A DNA stretch of 64,000 nucleotides from Tubiluchus corallicola (lineage: Eukaryota > Priapulida > Priapulimorpha > Priapulimorphida > Tubiluchidae). The position numbers and the translations under genes are program-made. The first letter of the stretch is position 1. Each line of letters opens with the position of its first letter. The stretch is taken from the NCBI GenBank assembly GCA_030141605.1, contig JAQGDQ010000514.1, positions 81,001 through 145,000 on the forward strand, given 5' to 3'. Below are positions 1 to 11,511 of this stretch, piece after piece. The notes under the pieces were generated by a model. It worked only from the letters and a program-made list of their open reading frames with translations. It did no database searches and was not told where the DNA came from.

Positions 1-427
1 CTCTTTTTAGTTAAAATGCATGGGTTTAAACAACACAGCTTAAGTGGATTTCATTCTGCTTGACTGCAAATAGTGTTTGGCATGCAGAAGCATCTGACTT
101 CTGTATCTGGTTTATCTTTACAGTTTAGTGTTCTGTGCTTTAGACAGTTAAAACTCATTGCAAGGTCTCACTATGGCATACATCTGAGTTGGACAACGGG
201 AACTGACACCATTAGTAAATAAATTACAAACAAAATTATAATTTGAAAAAATCAGCCTTAAAACTTAATGCAATTAGAATGCAAGTGGTAGATTAAGATT
301 CGTTCCAAAGACGAATTGTAGAGACATGCCAGCAATGTGACTTTGGAAACTACAGATATTCAAAACCCACATATAAGCAAAAATAATTTACAGTATTTAC
401 AATGATGAGATTAAAATACATGTTTTG
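1..427. other. Sequence downstream of the ACBD6 stop codon
   Basis: This stretch lies past the stop codon of the minus-strand ACBD6 gene, so it probably holds its 3' untranslated region. I see no open frame, RNA gene or clear polyadenylation signal in it. Confidence 0.4.
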
Positions 428-3400
428 TCACTTTGTTTTCAAAATATGAATAATGTGTTCACTTAATGCTAAATCTGCTGCAGTGCTGCCACCTTTGTCG
501 GTGTGAGAGACGTCTGCATGATGACGCATCAACAACTTTACAATGTCAGTGTGATCACACGAGCTGGCTGTAATTATAAAAAGAAAATTACCTACAGATT
601 ATGCAAAAATGAATACTATTAAACGGAATTAAAAGTAAGCTATATTAAGCAGTAAATTAAGTTATAATTAATTAAGTTTCAGTTTCAGTTTTATTCATAT
701 TTCTGTGCTTTCTTCAGTTTTATGCTTATTTTCTTTATTTGTGTAAGGATGATTTACTTTATTTCATATAATATAATTTCTACTTTTCTTTACAAGTTAT
801 ATCAAATAAAATTGCAAACTAAAACATTATCGTCAATTAAAGAAAGAGTAATTACAAAAAACCCGCCATTGTAAGATTATTAGTAGCGATCAAAATAAAA
901 TTAGTGATAAATTAATTATCACTGAAGTTGGCAAAATTTTGGTACACCCTCCCCAGAATTAGCATGGACTTCCCCAATTACCCATACAATGCCATTCACT
1001 TCAATTATAATTAATTTTGGTATTGTTAGATTTACTGATTACTAGATTTTACTGATTAATTAGTCTTCCTACCTGATAACTACAATTTGACTATTAAGAT
1101 GATGATGATGAAGCTTCAGGCCTAAATAAATATGGTTTCACTTAGTACTTACTCACCATAATGAAGAGGTGTTTGATCATCACCATCCTAAATAACGAAG
1201 TAGTATTAGTTAAAAATGTAGCAATGTGAAGTGATATTTAAACTATTACAAGCTGCATAAATTGCATGACACAGATGGGAGGCCATTAACACTTCACTGC
1301 CTGTATGATGAGAATCTTCCATCATAAAAATGCTTTTTGACTGGCCTATATGACAAGACTGTGCCATCATGCTTAATGTGCAAATTAAATGACACGTACA
1401 CTTCCACGAATCAGGCTAGTGAAAGTAAACAGTGGTGCTGTCCTCTCTTGACCAAAATGTTGGCCATAAATTGCCTATAGCCAAAAATTTGGGGTAAAAC
1501 TTACAGAAGAGATTGCTGTCATTACAGTAAAACTAATGGTGATGTAGCAAAAGTTGCACTAATCTGTAGTCTGCAGTAGTATCTGTAGCAAAAGCAACTT
1601 AATTTTCTTATGCCAGCTACAATACAAACTTCATGGCAGTAAGGTTCAGATTCAGTATAATGGAAGGAAGAAACCTGATAAATTCCATAATGGTTGATCC
1701 TCTGCTTATGAATTTTGGTACGTGTCACACAAGTTAGTATACTGCATGTAAAAGACATTCTGTTAAGAGATTACCTTGATATCTACATCGGCACCCGAGC
1801 GCAACAACAAATCAGCAATGTCGTAATGTCCTCGATCACATGCCCAATGAAGAAGTGCCATATCCTGTGGAATAGCAGATATGTTAACTTATGTTATCGT
1901 ATTAGAAACAATGTGTGAATATTGAAATCAAGTGAACGTGGTTGATGCAAAATATATCAAAACAAATTTAATAGACACATTGCAACACTTACTTGACAAG
2001 TTACATTTCTGTAATTAAAATTGCCATTATACAGAAATAACATAAAATGGCAAGGTGAGGTTATTAATTCCAGCAGATGTCTACACGGCTCTGTTTTGAG
2101 GCACATGCCCATCAAGTTGTTGAAAAGCTCATTAAATTAATCTTGTGTCTGCCCAAATCTGTCTCGCTGCTCTATACTCCTGTCCTTAATTTGCATCAAA
2201 AATGATGACCAAGATTAACCTTCAAATTAGTTTATTATAAAATAATTACTTTCGAGTAATAAACTTTATATAACCATATTAATGTGGCAACTAGATGCAA
2301 CCATTTTAGTTATGAAGTGGTCTTGTTAACACATCTGAAGTGTATCTATGAATATATATTTATAATAAATAGAAAGAAAGAGCAGAACTAAGACAAAAAC
2401 AGCTAAGAGTACCTCTAGTTGATATAAGGTTATTTACATATCTCTTGAAACATTGATTCTATTAAGTGTTATAATTCAGATTACAACACTCCCACCACGT
2501 TTCTATTGAATTTTAGAAAATCAAACCAAAACTGATCTTTGATACCTGGTCATCTTTCTGATTCACATTCACATCACCAGCTTCAATACATATTTCTACT
2601 TGTTTTAAGTTTCCATCCACAACCCAGTCAAACACTGTTTTCTCTGATTCTGGAACAATCTTTTCGTTGGGATTCTGCATACAACTGACAACAACTCCAC
2701 CCAAAGTCGATCGTAATGACTTTGATTCTTGTCCCTATATGTAGTAAAGGACTATTTAACTATAACTACAAAGAGTGAAGAGGTAAGAAGGGGAGAATTT
2801 AAATACAATTACTGAACTTTAAAACAAGTGCAAATATACTAAAGATAAGAATTGGAATAACTAACAAGAAATAAGCAAAAAAAAACCACAATGGCATGAG
2901 GTGTCAAATCGATTAAAAATAGTTGAGAAAGTTCAAATTAGCTTACAAAAGTTATAAAGCCTAACAAATATTGTAATTAGCAACTTTTTGAGAAAATTTT
3001 GAGTGATTAGTATAACAAAGAATTTAAGTACGTGACACAGAAAACTATAGCTTGAATTTAGTACGCAGTTTGGTTTAAGAACACAATAATAACTAATAAA
3101 AAGAAAAGAAAATACTTACTAATAACGGACTTACCTGAGTGGCATTTTGCCATCCAGGATCAATCAATGTCATTTGATCAACATATTCCTGCATGGCTTC
3201 TTCCCTGCTCATATCTTCTAACTTCTTCCATGCATCCCTGTTTGCAAATAAACTTACCAAGCTCTCTAAAACTGTTTGCATCACTACAGAACACAAACAT
3301 TTATTTCATTCTCCTAATTCACACATAAATAAATCACTAAGTAATGTCTTAGATGCAGTGAATGATGATCCTTGCTGGCCCTCAAGAAATGAGCAAAGCC

Positions 3401-4301
3401 TTGTTTTCTAAGGTTTGAAAGAGTAATGGTGTGTTCTTAAACTATAAATTGTGATAAAGAGATTTTGATCCAAAGCCATTCATTATCTAGCATTTAGAAA
3501 CTTAGAAACACACATTATACTAGAGTGTAACGTGCAGTGTCATGACAGTGCATCAGCTGGTTGTATGAAAATGCACAATGGTACACAACCAATGATCGCC
3601 AAAGTCAAATACTCTTCTGTTAACATGAGAGTATTACAAGCTATTTTTACTGACAGGCACTCACCCAGTCTAAGTTCCACAGATGAATTTTCTTATTATA
3701 TTGCAGAGAGCTTATAGGCCTAGAGAAGTAATTTGCCAATCTCGTGGGTAACTCTTCAACTTCAGCAAAAGCACATAAGTTGCCGCATAATAGCAATGGA
3801 TTTAATGTCAACTTCTCAAAAACTAAGTTTAAGAGGATAATTTTCTGACTACCTTTCTAATTTTCAGCACTTGGGAATAAGAGGAATAAACTAAATTGCT
3901 ATCAGTTAAAGATTTAACCTAGTTTCCACTCTCAGACTTTATTGTACAGCACTTTATATAATTCAAAATTTTTTGACTCTGATTCAAGGGAGTGAGGCAA
4001 ATGCTTTTGTACCTTTATTAATTGAAAATTTAGGAGACAACATGTACCTTTTCCCAGTACCTGTGTAATTAAAAATCTCTTTTAGTATATAATACTGTGC
4101 ATTTTTATAATTCGTTAAAAGTTTTTTGCCTCGAAAGTTTTTATTCATTGTACCACCATCATTTCATAATTTTCATATAAAATTTAAATTTCAAAATAAA
4201 ATGCTGTCTTGTGAACATTCTAAAGCAAAAAATTACCATTTCTGCCTTCCCTGAAAGTCAAAGAATCCCGGCTTTGACACATTGCATGGACCAACTGTAG
4301 C
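428..4301 (-). CDS. ACBD6: ACBD6, acyl-CoA-binding domain protein with ankyrin repeats (six 3' exons)
   Basis: Six exons can be read on the minus strand with GT-AG borders and compatible phases: 4237-4301, 3135-3237, 2546-2734, 1775-1864, 1157-1187 and 428-567 (TGA stop at 428-430). The first two encode the second half of an acyl-CoA-binding domain (KPGFFDFQGRQKW, then AMQEYV and LIDPGW). The next is a linker with the FDW start of the ankyrin region, then an ankyrin unit containing ALLHWACDRGH and a final ankyrin segment ending in KTK. Domain order and spacing match ACBD6, a cytosolic/nuclear protein that binds long-chain acyl-CoA. The 5' exon or exons, encoding the N-terminal half of the ACB domain, were not found upstream. 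The gene appears intact as far as it goes. The ORFs antisense to it are shadows. Confidence 0.93.
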
Positions 4302-4963
4302 CTAAAAATGTACGTGACAAAAACAAAATTTTACAGAAACACAGCTAAGGCAAAACTTATTTTCTAAAAAATGTACATGGGTGGTTTATAACCTTTTGCT
4401 AGGAGGATACAAATACCACAAGTAACAGTACAGTTATCTTTGCATCAAAGTATTGCTGGAACAATAAAGAATCTATCATGTCCTCACAATTTAGTGTGGA
4501 AGCTTCTCGTTTCAAACACGCCCTCCAAACTTGAGCCTATGATCGATGCAGTGGCACGAAAACTCTGGGATTAATTTTTTGTGAACAAAGCTGAATTGCA
4601 TGGCAATTTACAGCATTTCAAACCCAAAAAACACATTTGAACCATCTTCAAAGTTAGAGGGGATACTAAGATGATATAAAAGAGACATTGATCAATACTC
4701 AACCGACAAGCTCGGCAGATATCTGCAAGATGTGTTGGAGGATCTCTTAGTCCTTCAAGTCGCTGCTCCAGTCACATCCTTCAAGACTGCAGGTCATTTG
4801 TTTCAGCAGAACTTTGATGCAACAAATTGTAATGTAATATTACTTGTTGTTTTTGTACCTCCCTAACAAACAGGTTAGGTACCACTCTATATTTTAACCA
4901 GAACAGTTATGCCTTTAGCAATACGTAACTCGTTATGCTTCGTTCCAGTTACGTATTGCTCAG
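4302..4963. other. ACBD6 upstream intron or intergenic DNA, no gene seen
   Basis: AT-rich sequence upstream of the last ACBD6 exon found. No ORF, acyl-CoA-binding exon or known element is visible. It ends where the repeated module preceding the first mini-exon array starts. Confidence 0.4.
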
Positions 4964-5157
4964 TGCGAATATACTGTAGAAGCAAATCCCTCTACAGTTC
5001 TGCAATGAATAATTAAGTCTAGTTTTCCAATGTGTCGCCTTTGTCTATAGATTTAGTAGGACGATCATTTGGGTCACTAAGCACTGAAATTGGCTATTTA
5101 AACAATGCTGCTCCATTATTTAGTTACTATTTGAGCCACGTACACGTCTTTCTTTAG
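4964..5157 (+). repeat. Repeated leader module before mini-exons (copy 1 of 4)
   Basis: The same block occurs at 8235-8428 and 13413-13606, and its 3' part at about 24461-24545. It always ends in a pyrimidine-rich acceptor (tctttctttag) directly before a mini-exon. It contains GGCTATTTAAAC about 70-80 bases before the acceptor, a TATA-like sequence that could be a core promoter, though nothing else supports that. Nearly identical in all copies. Confidence 0.7.
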
Positions 5158-5703
5158 ATATTTGGCAATAGTTTCACGAAAGTTACATTCATTACAATGG
5201 AGAACGGTGGGATGATGACAGCCATATTAGTAAGTGTAATATACAGTTACTATTTGAGCCACGTACACGTCTTTCTTTAGATATTTGGCAATAGTTTCAC
5301 GAAAGTTACATTCATTACAATGGAGAACGGTGGGATGATGACAGCCATATTAGTAAGTGTAATATACAGTTACTATTTGAGCCACGTACACGTCTTTCTT
5401 TAGATATTTGGCAATAGTTTCATGAAAGTTACAACAATGGAGAACGGTGGGATGATGACAGCCATATTAGTAAGTGTAATATACAGTTACTATTTGAGCC
5501 ACGTACACGTCTTTCTTTAGATATTTGGCAATAGTTTCATGAAAGTTACAACAATGGAGAACGGTGGGATGATGACAGCCATATTAGTAAGTGTAATATA
5601 CAGTTACTATTTGAGCAACGTACACGTCTTTCTTTAGATATTTGGCAATAGTTTCATGAAAGTTACAACAATGGAGAACGGTGGGATGATGACAGCCATA
5701 TTA
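5158..5703 (+). repeat. Tandem mini-exon array 1 (five exon-like units)
   Basis: Five tandem units. Each has an acceptor tctttctttag, an open exon-like segment and a donor GTAAGT. Exons are 5158-5229 (72 nt), 5281-5352 (72), 5404-5469 (66), 5521-5586 (66) and 5638-5703 (66). The spacer is 51 nt each time. All exon lengths are multiples of three and all read in one phase (IFGNSF..., MENGGMMTAIL). The 51-nt spacer in the same phase has one stop, the TAG of the acceptor. The last donor is followed by a different sequence at 5704. Whether these are ever spliced cannot be told from DNA. Confidence 0.75.
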
Positions 5704-6281
5704 GTAAGTATTTTCCGCTAGTTTGATGTGACCTCAGATTTAAGACCACCATTACCAAAGCTTATTTTAATTTCCACATAATAATCATAATAGTTGTACT
5801 CTTGATTTATGAGCACAATTAGCAAAGCTCATTTTAATTTCCGCATAATAACCATTAATATATTTATTTGTAAAAAAAACACTACGTAATTGGGACGTAA
5901 TAACGAGATTAGGTGAGAGCATTAGGGCGAGAAAAAAATCCCTTCTAATTGTAATTTAAGAAGAGTTGTTTCCGCGAATGAAAAAGACCATACGTGTTCG
6001 TTCGTTTGCTCAGTGGCACCACAGTGGACGCTCCGAAATTTGGGGTAAGTGTAATTTTATTCTTTAGCGTGTTTTTAGTTTTATAATGACACTTTATTGC
6101 TTTTTCAATAGCAAAGCAATAGACTTTAATTACATCATAATTCGTGTAAGTGAAATTCTTCTTTGCAATAACGTGTGCACACGAGAATTCCATGCTATAA
6201 CGTTTGAATAGCGTTAATTATTTTCTTACAGAATACAGCTTTATAAGAATCAACAAACACCGCTATATCGTCTTAATCATC
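5704..6281 (+). repeat. Repeated 5' flank of the zinc-finger leader (copy 1 of 3)
   Basis: Non-coding block that precedes each zinc-finger leader ORF. Related copies lie at about 16612-17114 and 25791-26377. It contains the recurring 'agcaaagc(t)tattttaatttc' segment twice, a GTAAGT donor near 6045 and a strong acceptor (ttttcttacag, ending at 6231) about 50 bases before the ATG at 6282. This suggests an intron between a 5' non-coding exon and the zinc-finger exon. The minus-strand ORF here is not supported. Confidence 0.6.
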
Positions 6282-6644
6282 ATGGACCCAGAACGCATTT
6301 TCAGGTGCCAGGTGGTAGTGAGAAAATTACGCATTGTCACCTGCGATATATGCGGGCGGGTCTGTCGTAGTATGAGAGCTATGCAGAGACACGTCACGAT
6401 CGATCATTATGGCCACGAAAGAAACTTTCTTTGCCACGTGTGTGGTCATACGGTCATGACGCAATACGGTCTACGCTATAAAACTACTGAAAACTTTTGG
6501 GGGACGAAACAAAACGCCCGAAGTAGCTGGACAGAAACTCCAACTGAGTTGACTTATACAGAGTGCAAAAATCTAAAATGGCCTAACAAGGATTTCAGTT
6601 TTCAATATCATTGGTGTGGCTCGGCAGACTATACTACATATTGA
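6282..6644 (+). pseudogene. Zinc-finger leader fused in frame to a viral glycoprotein-like fragment
   Basis: Residues 1 to about 66 from the ATG at 6282 contain a full C2H2 finger (C-x2-C-x12-H-x4-H) and the start of a second one. The sequence then leaves the finger module near 6475 and continues in the same frame into a fragment with TYTECKNLKWPN, which also occurs at 11.5 kb next to a nucleoprotein-like ORF. A TGA ends the frame at 6642-6644, but glycoprotein-like coding resumes at once in the same frame. The first 60 residues are shared with zinc-finger copies at 17115 and 26378. The function of the zinc-finger protein is unknown. The fusion is best read as a rearrangement product. Confidence 0.6.
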
Positions 6645-7386
6645 TGTTATTTTAAAACTGGGTTCGTTGACATGACTCATGGGGGACTTCCCTTTATCGA
6701 CCTAGGAAATATCGGTCATTGCTTATACACCACCGGACGATGTGCAACACCCGAAAATCTCTGGGTGCAATGGACAGTTAATCCATCAACCCTTAAAGAA
6801 TTTCTTCCAGTTGGTACTATGAATGCTTCCATTTCAAAAGGGATGATTATGATTCCTTCGCTCCAAGAAGCTTATGCCTTTGACCCTTCCGTAAACTTAT
6901 CACTTAATTTAAGAATTAATACAACTTCTGAATTTGCCTTTGACATATTAAAAATATATTCTAAGCCTAATAATCAAAAAATATTTCCCACTGTTGATGC
7001 CTTGGCAAAACGAATTGAATCAGTTCGAAATGAAATTCTTGGTAAAATTCAATACTTGACCGAAAAAATCTCAGGACCAATAACTGAAGTAAATGAAATG
7101 TGTCGACTGTCAAAACTTTCTTCAAATCTAATTCTGTCATTAGCAACATTGAGTCCTTCTTTATACATTAGAAACATCCTTCAAAATCCCTTTCTTATTG
7201 CCCAAATATCTGGAAGTTTTGTATCGTCCATCCCTGTCAAAAGGTTTACGATTATACACTTAATATAGAACAGAAGACCTGTTATCGGGAAATCCCGATT
7301 ACTTACAGGCTCACTGTGGGAGGAACAGACTATACAGGTTACCTTGATCCCAGAACTGACACAATCAGCAAGTTCTTAGACTTTCT
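6524..7386 (+). pseudogene. Viral glycoprotein-like fragment, copy 1
   Basis: After the finger fusion the frame encodes a cysteine-containing extracellular-type sequence (LGNIGHCLYTTGRCATPENL, N-glycosylation sequons such as NAS and NTT) and a predicted helical stretch. It is interrupted by TGA at 6642, and it changes frame near 7240 into CYREIPITYRLTVGGTDY, with some further open frame from 7316. A homologous but clearly diverged fragment lies at 11507-11870. The style resembles glycoproteins of arthropod negative-strand RNA viruses (chuvirus-like) or Env of LTR elements; I cannot choose. Not a functional gene. Confidence 0.5.
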
Positions 7387-7483
7387 AATTCAGAAATGTA
7401 AGTCATCACTAATATTTCATTTCACACAATTTTGCTTCTTGCAAATATTTGTTTCGGCGTCAATTCCTGTAATGTCCCAATTG

Positions 7484-7771
7484 CCCCCGGCAGATCATTC
7501 TATCGATATATATAAAGGGCAAGGACTACTATACACAGGACAAATAGCGGACTACAGGCCCATCTACATGGCCACGGGCGCTCTTCTGGAATGGATGAGC
7601 TCAATGGATTTGGAAAAAAGTATAATGGCCTCTTTGTTTGGCGGCTTGGATGCATGCACAATAGATGTAAGATTTTTGGGGCCATTTCATTGGCAATTAT
7701 TGAATACGTTCACGGTTCACGTGAATTGCGACTGTTTAGGAGCTAATGCACGAATTTTATTGCAGAAATGA
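7484..7771 (+). pseudogene. Module A ORF a, copy 1 (unrecognised)
   Basis: Open frame beginning around PPADHSIDIYKG and ending in ARILLQK before a TGA. It is nearly identical to 12666-12953, where the preceding sequence is unrelated, so the duplicated block starts at about 7484. The upstream part of the same open frame (7316-7483) belongs to the glycoprotein-like fragment. No family was recognised. It sits at the head of a block (ORF a, ORF b, mini-exon end, ORF c) that recurs as a unit and may be part of a DNA virus or large element. Confidence 0.45.
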
Positions 7772-7789
7772 GAAAAACTTTTCCAAACA

Positions 7790-8010
7790 ACATTGGAAGT
7801 ATTCAATTCGAACATAGATCACAAAATTCGATTTGCTATTAGAAAAATTTAGGAGGATTTTTTACCACGACACGGGTTGACAAACGAAATAGAGTGTCCA
7901 TTGACGTCGTTAGCCGTGGTAGCAGTGGCCGTGGCAGAACCAGCACCTTTCGAATCGCCGTTCTCGATTCATCTGGGCAGAGGGAATTATGTTTTTTTCT
8001 TTTTCTTGAG
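7790..8010 (+). pseudogene. Module A ORF b, copy 1 (broken, unrecognised)
   Basis: Continues the module with VFNSNIDHKIRFAIRK, then a TAG where copy 2 (12975-13226) reads methionine, then EPAPFESPFSIHLGRGNY. The last motif is almost the same as the one following the terminal mini-exon at 8429-8635 (EPAPFESPFVIHLGRGNY), so the two segments are internal paralogues. Function unknown. Confidence 0.4.
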
Positions 8011-8138
8011 AAATGAAATTTTTAAACATTGCGATTGATTATTTAACGGCAACAAATGTGCATTTTAGACTTCTGTGCATTCGTTGCCTAAATGTAGATC
8101 TTTAAATAAAATTCCGCAATGCAATTTAAGAGTGTTGA

Positions 8139-8140
8139 TT

Positions 8141-8174
<34 letters not shown>
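8139..8174. repeat. (TA)n microsatellite
   Basis: Run of alternating T and A between the module A ORF b remnant and the mini-exon leader. Copy 2 has the same repeat, shorter, at about 13331-13350. Confidence 0.9.
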
Positions 8175-8175
<1 letters not shown>

Positions 8176-8234
8176 CTCTAAAAAATACTCACGAGCCATT
8201 ATTTTCTTACAGAGTTTGAGTAAATAGAAACAAA

Positions 8235-8635
8235 TGCGAATATACTGTAGAAGCAAATCCCTCTACAGTTCTGCAATGAATAATTAAGTCTAGTTTTCCA
8301 ATGTGTCGCCTTTGTCTATAGACTTAGTAGGACGATCATTTGGGTCACTAAGCACTGAAATTGGCTATTTAAACAATGCTGCTCCATTATTTAGTTACTA
8401 TTTTAACCACGTACACGTCTTTCTTTAGATATTTGGCAATAGTTTCATGAAAGTTACATTCATTACAATGGAGAACGGTGGGATAATGACAGCCATATTA
8501 GAACCGGCACCTTTCGAATCGCCGTTCGTGATTCATCTGGGCAGAGGGAATTATGTTTCAGTAGGCGGCATTTTGCGCACCAAAATTTCAATTAGTAAAA
8601 AACACGTGCAACTTTACCATCGATACCCGAAGTAA
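8235..8635 (+). CDS. Mini-exon leader plus terminal exon, module A copy 1 (unrecognised)
   Basis: The leader block at 8235-8428 ends in the acceptor tctttctttag, and the exon begins at 8429. The usual 72-nt mini-exon sequence is present, but in place of the GTAAGT donor the frame runs on through EPAPFESPF and IHLGRGNYVSVGG to YHRYPK and a TAA at 8633-8635. The phase equals that of the mini-exons in the arrays, so this looks like the terminal exon of a gene whose upstream exon has been multiplied elsewhere. The ATG at 8447 or 8468 could start a short protein. A near-identical copy ends at 14182. Family unknown. Confidence 0.45.
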
Positions 8636-8718
8636 GGCTCACATAGTATGAATATGAACAATTATTTTTAAAAAAAGACCGTATCAATTTTATCATTGCT
8701 AAACAAGAAGAACATAGA

Positions 8719-9135
8719 ATGTGGATTTCGCCTAGGGGACGGCAGTCGTGCATGATGGGCAATACCATCTTATCCAACACGCTACAACACCGTGACCTAC
8801 GCGAACTGAAGGTAAGTGGTGCGACCACAATTTTTGACATCCGTCTATCAGTAAAAGCAGCCATCTGGAATGGAATTGTATTCATATATGAATTTAATCC
8901 AGCTAGTGGATTCATCTGTGATGGCTTTCATGCCCATCTTGTGCCATTCGAATTTAAACAACTCATGGGCGACCGAGTCAGAAAATTAACTAGTTCCCCA
9001 TCAACCCGGAAACGCACTAGAGAGGAAAGTTCCCAATCTACCCGGAAATGTACTAGAGAGGAAAGTTCTGCAATGAGATTCAATCGAGAACAATTGGCAG
9101 CCGGATCCCATCAGACAGCACGCAGCTGTCGTTGA
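8719..9135 (+). CDS. Module A ORF c, copy 1 (unrecognised)
   Basis: A 138-codon open frame. The first 75 residues are mixed hydrophobic and aromatic (VFIYEFNPASGFICDGFHAH). The C-terminal part is basic, with a short internal repeat (STRKRTREESS, STRKCTREESS) that looks like a nuclear-localisation type sequence. The repeat is present twice here and once in the copy at 14482-14664, where the N-terminal part carries a stop. Located 80 bases after the terminal mini-exon ORF in both copies. No family recognised. Possibly part of a DNA virus or large transposon. Confidence 0.4.
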   Translation: MWISPRGRQSCMMGNTILSNTLQHRDLRELKVSGATTIFDIRLSVKAAIWNGIVFIYEFNPASGFICDGFHAHLVPFEFKQLMGDRVRKLTSSPSTRKRTREESSQSTRKCTREESSAMRFNREQLAAGSHQTARSCR

Positions 9136-9575
9136 CACATCAAGTTTTGCATCTGTTAGCTGCCAACCTCGGATTACGATCATCATTTAAAAAGCTTTTT
9201 CTAATTTTCAACACGATGAGCAAAACTAATCAATTTTCTATGCAAGAAACTTGGCAATGTTGAGATGCACTAACAAGATTAGGCGTCATCATATTCATCA
9301 TTCACCGGAAAAAAGACCTTTTAATTGTAATTTAACTGGGCACATTTGCTAATTTTTTTGAAATAAAAGAGTGGCTCTCATCAATGTCATGCCACACACA
9401 TCCGGTCACTGCTAACAGCAGGAGTACACCTTAAATTTTGAGTAAGTGTAATTTTTATTCTTTGCTGATGCGAATTGAAGTCTGTACACTGTGAATGTGC
9501 GTACACTCACATGGTAATATTTTTTGGATGTTCTTTCTCACATGGTAATATTTGAGCTTATATATATATATATAT

Positions 9576-9890
9576 TGTACTGCAGGGCTGTGATGAGATG
9601 AAGTGTAATACTGGCAGAGGAATACAGCAGAATTCTCAGGTGTGCATGTGAACGTGGCTTTATCTAGCACATAGACTCTTATTCTGACCTTGTGTTATTA
9701 GGAGCCACTAGTCACGTGCACACCTGCGCTTATAAAAAGGGTAGGTCTGCTGTAGATCCTTGTCAGTGGTCGTCTCCTCCCAGCTCGGTTCACATTTCAG
9801 GCTTTGCTCTATTCTATTCTGTTCGGTAAGCTGTTTGGAATAATAAATTGTCATTTTGATTTTATTATTCATTTTGGTTTTGGTTTGGCA
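9576..9890 (+). mobile_element. LTR-like element, copy 1 (315 bp)
   Basis: A 315-base unit starting TG and ending CA, with a TATA box (CTTATAAAAAGGG, near 9730), a likely start region about 30-50 bases later and an AATAAA signal at 9842. The same unit is found at 15119-15433 and 34525-34844, and identity continues about 14 bases past the CA end (TTGACTTAGTTGAG) in all three. TG/CA ends, promoter and poly(A) signal in this order are typical of an LTR. No matching 3' LTR or pol gene is seen, so these are 5' LTR plus leader fragments. A (TA)n tract lies directly before it. Confidence 0.65.
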
Positions 9891-9922
9891 TTGACTTAGT
9901 TGAGCAAAATCGTCGTACAGCG

Positions 9923-11511
9923 TGCTTTAATTGTAAAGGTGTCAATTCACATGCATCAGCAATTTGTCCTCGCAAATATAGTGAGTCTGGTGTGGCAAAT
10001 GTGTATCGTGCAGCTCTTGCACTCTCTTTCAATAGAGGTGGGGACAATCACTATCTCTTTTTTCAAGGAATACTATGCAACATTATTAGCAATGTCATAA
10101 TCAATGAATATTATCAACCAAGTGGGAGAAATTATAGTCATTATCATTTTGTAGACTATGATTGTATTATGAAAATCAATGAAGAATTCCTGACAACAAG
10201 CCAAGACTTTGTATCGTCTTATTCCAGAGATGAAGCACAATCCATACACCTTTATTCCAGAGATGAAGCACAATCCATACACCTTTATTCCAGAGATGAA
10301 GCACAATCCATACACCTTTATTCCAGAGATGAAGCACAATCCATACACCTTTATTCCAGATATGAAGCACAATCCATACACCTTTATTCCAGAGATGAAG
10401 CGCAATCCATACACCTTTATTCCAGAGATGAAGCGCAATCCATACACCTTTTTTCCAGAGATGAAGCACAATCCATTCACCTTTATTCCAGAGATGAAGC
10501 ACAATCCATACACTTTTATTCCAGAGATGAAGCACAATCCATACACCTTTATTCCAGAGATGAAGCACAGTCCATACACCTTTATAGATAGAAAGAAGGT
10601 GATCATTTCAATAAATCCAATTATGAACATTTTCAGGACTCGACCACCAATAGATGGATTGAATGAGGAGAAATTAAATGCAATTGCTTCAGTGAGAGTT
10701 GGAATAAATTCAATCCGAGAATCATCAGAAATCTATGAGATGCAAGAAGAATTGATGGAAGACTCTAAGGGAGGAGAAACGTACTCGAGTTTCTTACCAC
10801 CAAATCCTTTTGGAATTCTTCTCGGAGGAGCCCTTCAAATAATTGGATGGGCAACAATCAAGGAATTAAGACAGGCGAATCCTTCACTTGCTCACTTAGA
10901 GAAAAATATAATAGAAGTTCTCTTAACCAACACACGAGTCATTGGACATGCGTTCCATAAGTTGTTTGTACACTCAAACATAAGGAGAGAAATATACTCA
11001 TGTTTTGAAGTAGCAAATCCTCCCAAATCAACCCCTTTCAAAAGAAGCGAAACTCAAACAACACTGGTTTCCTATATGAGATTTCTGTTTTCTGAGTTAT
11101 TGAAAGGAAATGTTCCCAACTACTTAACAACAGAAATTCAATTGATTTTCAAGTCATTATCAGTTTCTGTAGAAAGTGAGATTGTAAAACATCCTAGAGT
11201 TTGGAAAAATGAATTATCTGTTCATCCACTATTTGGAAGGAACCAGAGAAAATTGGGAGAAAGCAATCATTGTTTGTGATGCTGAATATTCATTGTCAAA
11301 GGATGAAGTGAAAGATATGTTTGCAATTCAAGAAAACTTAATAAAGTTAGCATATTGGACTCAAGGATCTATTTTGGTGAAGTTTTACTTCAATTCACAA
11401 GAGTTACTTGATAGTTATATGGGAAGATTATTAACATGTTTTCAAAGAGTATCAGTCTTAACATCTATATTCTCCCCTTATAATTCAACAGAATTTTTTT
11501 CTTTTTTGTGA
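9923..11511 (+). pseudogene. Gag-knuckle / nucleoprotein-like chimera, copy 1 (frameshifted)
   Basis: Immediately 3' of the LTR the frame encodes a zinc-knuckle-like motif (C-x2-C-x5-H-x4-C, then PRKY), similar to Gag knuckles of LTR elements. It continues into a tyrosine-rich segment, then eleven 11-residue repeats (10221-10583), then a helical, soluble-looking segment (PPNPFGILLGGALQIIGW). Compared with copy 2 it lost two bases just before the repeats, and it changes frame again near 11240. It ends at 11511. The last segment could be a nucleoprotein of a negative-strand RNA virus, because a glycoprotein-like fragment follows directly, but I cannot identify it by motif. Confidence 0.5.
10221..10583 (+). 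repeat. 33-bp coding minisatellite, 11 units
   Basis: Eleven direct 33-base repeats encoding IPEMKHNPYTF with minor changes (KR for KH, PFTF, IPDM). Because the unit is a multiple of three and lacks stops in several frames, it opens long ORFs on both strands; those on the minus strand are artefacts. The other copy has 15 units (15766-16260). Confidence 0.95.
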
